Source: HK-STAS-PATE-34 sp031973435 (GTDB lineage Bacteria; Patescibacteriota; Minisyncoccia; Phycocordibacterales; UBA9973). Taken from it: DNA of 21,212 bases. The stretch is from NCBI GenBank assembly GCA_031973435.1, contig DALYDA010000012.1, positions 1 to 21,212 on the forward strand, in the 5' to 3' direction. Every line of letters begins with the position of its first letter. Within the stretch, counting starts at the first letter, position 1. A program made the translations under genes and the position numbers. The notes under the pieces were generated by a model, which saw nothing but the letters and a program-made list of their open reading frames with translations, did no database searches and had not been told where the DNA came from. Below are positions 20,721-21,212 of this stretch, in pieces.

Positions 20721-20778
20721 CTTCAGAACTTTTCGACTAGATTTTGCGAGCCCTGTTCGATTAGTTCCTGCAAAGGTA
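20684..20778 (-). ncRNA. Candidate small RNA (about 85 nt)
   Basis: From a possible TACCTTTG -7 box (20771-20778) to the terminator at 20684-20720. The 5' part can fold: GGAACT near the start faces AGTTCT just before the terminator stem, with AATCGA / TCGA inside. No ORF of note. The TAnnTTTG-type box is the Bacteroidetes promoter motif, with an ATTG about 20 bases upstream, which would be odd in a CPR genome. The family is not recognised. Confidence 0.3.
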
Positions 20779-20866
20779 ATATATCTGCTTTTAAGTCTCA
20801 ATGCTAGCGGTGTAGTGGTTCGGCAATATTTCTCAAAAATGTCAACCAATTTAAAAACGTTAGCAT

Positions 20867-21019
20867 ATGTTAAACATTAAATTTAAACGACTTTTTGGTG
20901 GCCAGGCCATTGATGCTCAAGTCAACAAAAGTATTACTGAGATTGAAAATGTAGCCAAGGTGGCTCTGGAGATTGCAGAGGAATATGTAAAAAACCCAGG
21001 AAATGTATGGGCTAAATAA
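20867..21019 (+). CDS. Small 50-residue protein, unknown
   Basis: ATG at 20867 to TAA at 21017-21019. Begins MLNIKFKRLFGGQAIDAQVN; the rest (ITEIENVAKVALEIAEEYVK) is a clear amphipathic helix, ending NPGNVWAK. Codon use and regular helix pattern make it likely real in spite of its length. A 13-codon ORF (20839-20880, MSTNLKTLAYVKH) overlaps its start. No family recognised; no membrane segment or signal. Confidence 0.5.
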   Translation: MLNIKFKRLFGGQAIDAQVNKSITEIENVAKVALEIAEEYVKNPGNVWAK

Positions 21020-21212
21020 AAAATTGATAAAAAATTAAAACTGCAATGGTTCCAATTCCCCTTGGGTATCACATTTTCAGAAAACAGTTTTGGAACCGCT
21101 GAAATACCTAATATTTTCAAGGTGAAACCGGTAAATTCCGGTTCTCATTCCTCAGTAGTGGTGTGTCATTAACAAAGTCCGAACCTATTACGAACAAAAT
21201 CCTGATGCCGAC
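21020..21212. other. Structured, probably untranslated end of the window
   Basis: Contains GGTTCCAA (21048-21055) complementary to TTGGAACC (21090-21097), and AACCGG-TAAATT-CCGGTT (21126-21143). A coding frame may begin close to the edge: GTG at 21163 (VSLTKSEPITNKILMP), or the alternative frame with INKVRTYYEQNPDAD. Too little is visible to choose. Confidence 0.35.

Noticed and set aside
20740..20775. tRNA T-arm suggested by TGTTCGATT
   Set aside because: The flanking bases do not form the 5-bp T stem, and no acceptor or anticodon arm can be built around it. I found no other tRNA candidate.
21048..21143. Retron or diversity-generating-retroelement RNA
   Set aside because: Stem-forming repeats exist, but no reverse transcriptase, template/variable repeat pair or accessory protein is visible in this window; kept only as a low-interest note.

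Overview
The window looks like part of a metagenome-assembled genome of a Candidate Phyla Radiation (Patescibacteria, Paceibacteria/Parcubacteria-like) bacterium. This rests on gene style, not on a database search: AT-rich DNA, compact same-strand operons, small helical proteins, a lamin-tail/PKD surface protein beside a TraG/VirD4-type ATPase, and MacB-like ABC genes. Three runs of exactly 10 N (12835-12844, 13749-13758, 15194-15203) are scaffold placeholders and break two loci. No tRNA, rRNA, CRISPR array, transposase or integrase was recognised.

Left third (1-6707, all minus strand). One run of genes encodes, in transcription order, a protein with a twin-arginine-like (K-R) signal, a 959-residue repeat/beta-propeller protein of phage-structural style, a protein with a peptidoglycan-hydrolase-like core and an acidic Pro/Glu tail, TatC, two tandem TatA copies, and then (own promoter, running off the window) a secreted protein with V-W-x-S-G-T-R-T-L-T repeats. 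I read this as a dedicated Tat export set next to its likely cargo and a set of surface proteins.

Middle (6841-15445). A divergent pair with overlapping promoters encodes a small helical protein and a family-4-like uracil-DNA glycosylase. An XRE-type regulator converges on the glycosylase gene. A minus-strand group follows: lamin-tail/PKD surface protein, TraG/VirD4-like ATPase, MacB-type ABC ATPase and permease (two gaps), and RlmB rRNA methyltransferase. Divergent from rlmB lie two incomplete GNAT acetyltransferase pieces joined across a gap.

15446-17770 holds a short transcript with a 21-codon ORF, a long hairpin and terminators, a 36-residue small ORF, an ABC half-exporter, and upstream of the exporter a 39-residue peptide gene with its own promoter and terminator.

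17820-19500 is an island of different base composition. A repeat/hairpin zone precedes a two-gene operon of a cGAS/DncV-like nucleotidyltransferase and a three-helix membrane protein, best read as a minimal CBASS-type anti-phage system. Right of it the DNA is AT-rich and sparse: a GNAT acetyltransferase, small doubtful ORFs, strong hairpins and one 50-residue ORF.

A recurring feature of the left and middle parts is a -10 box followed by only 6-9 bases before the start codon, so many transcripts are probably leaderless. The defence operon does not follow this rule, which fits horizontal acquisition.
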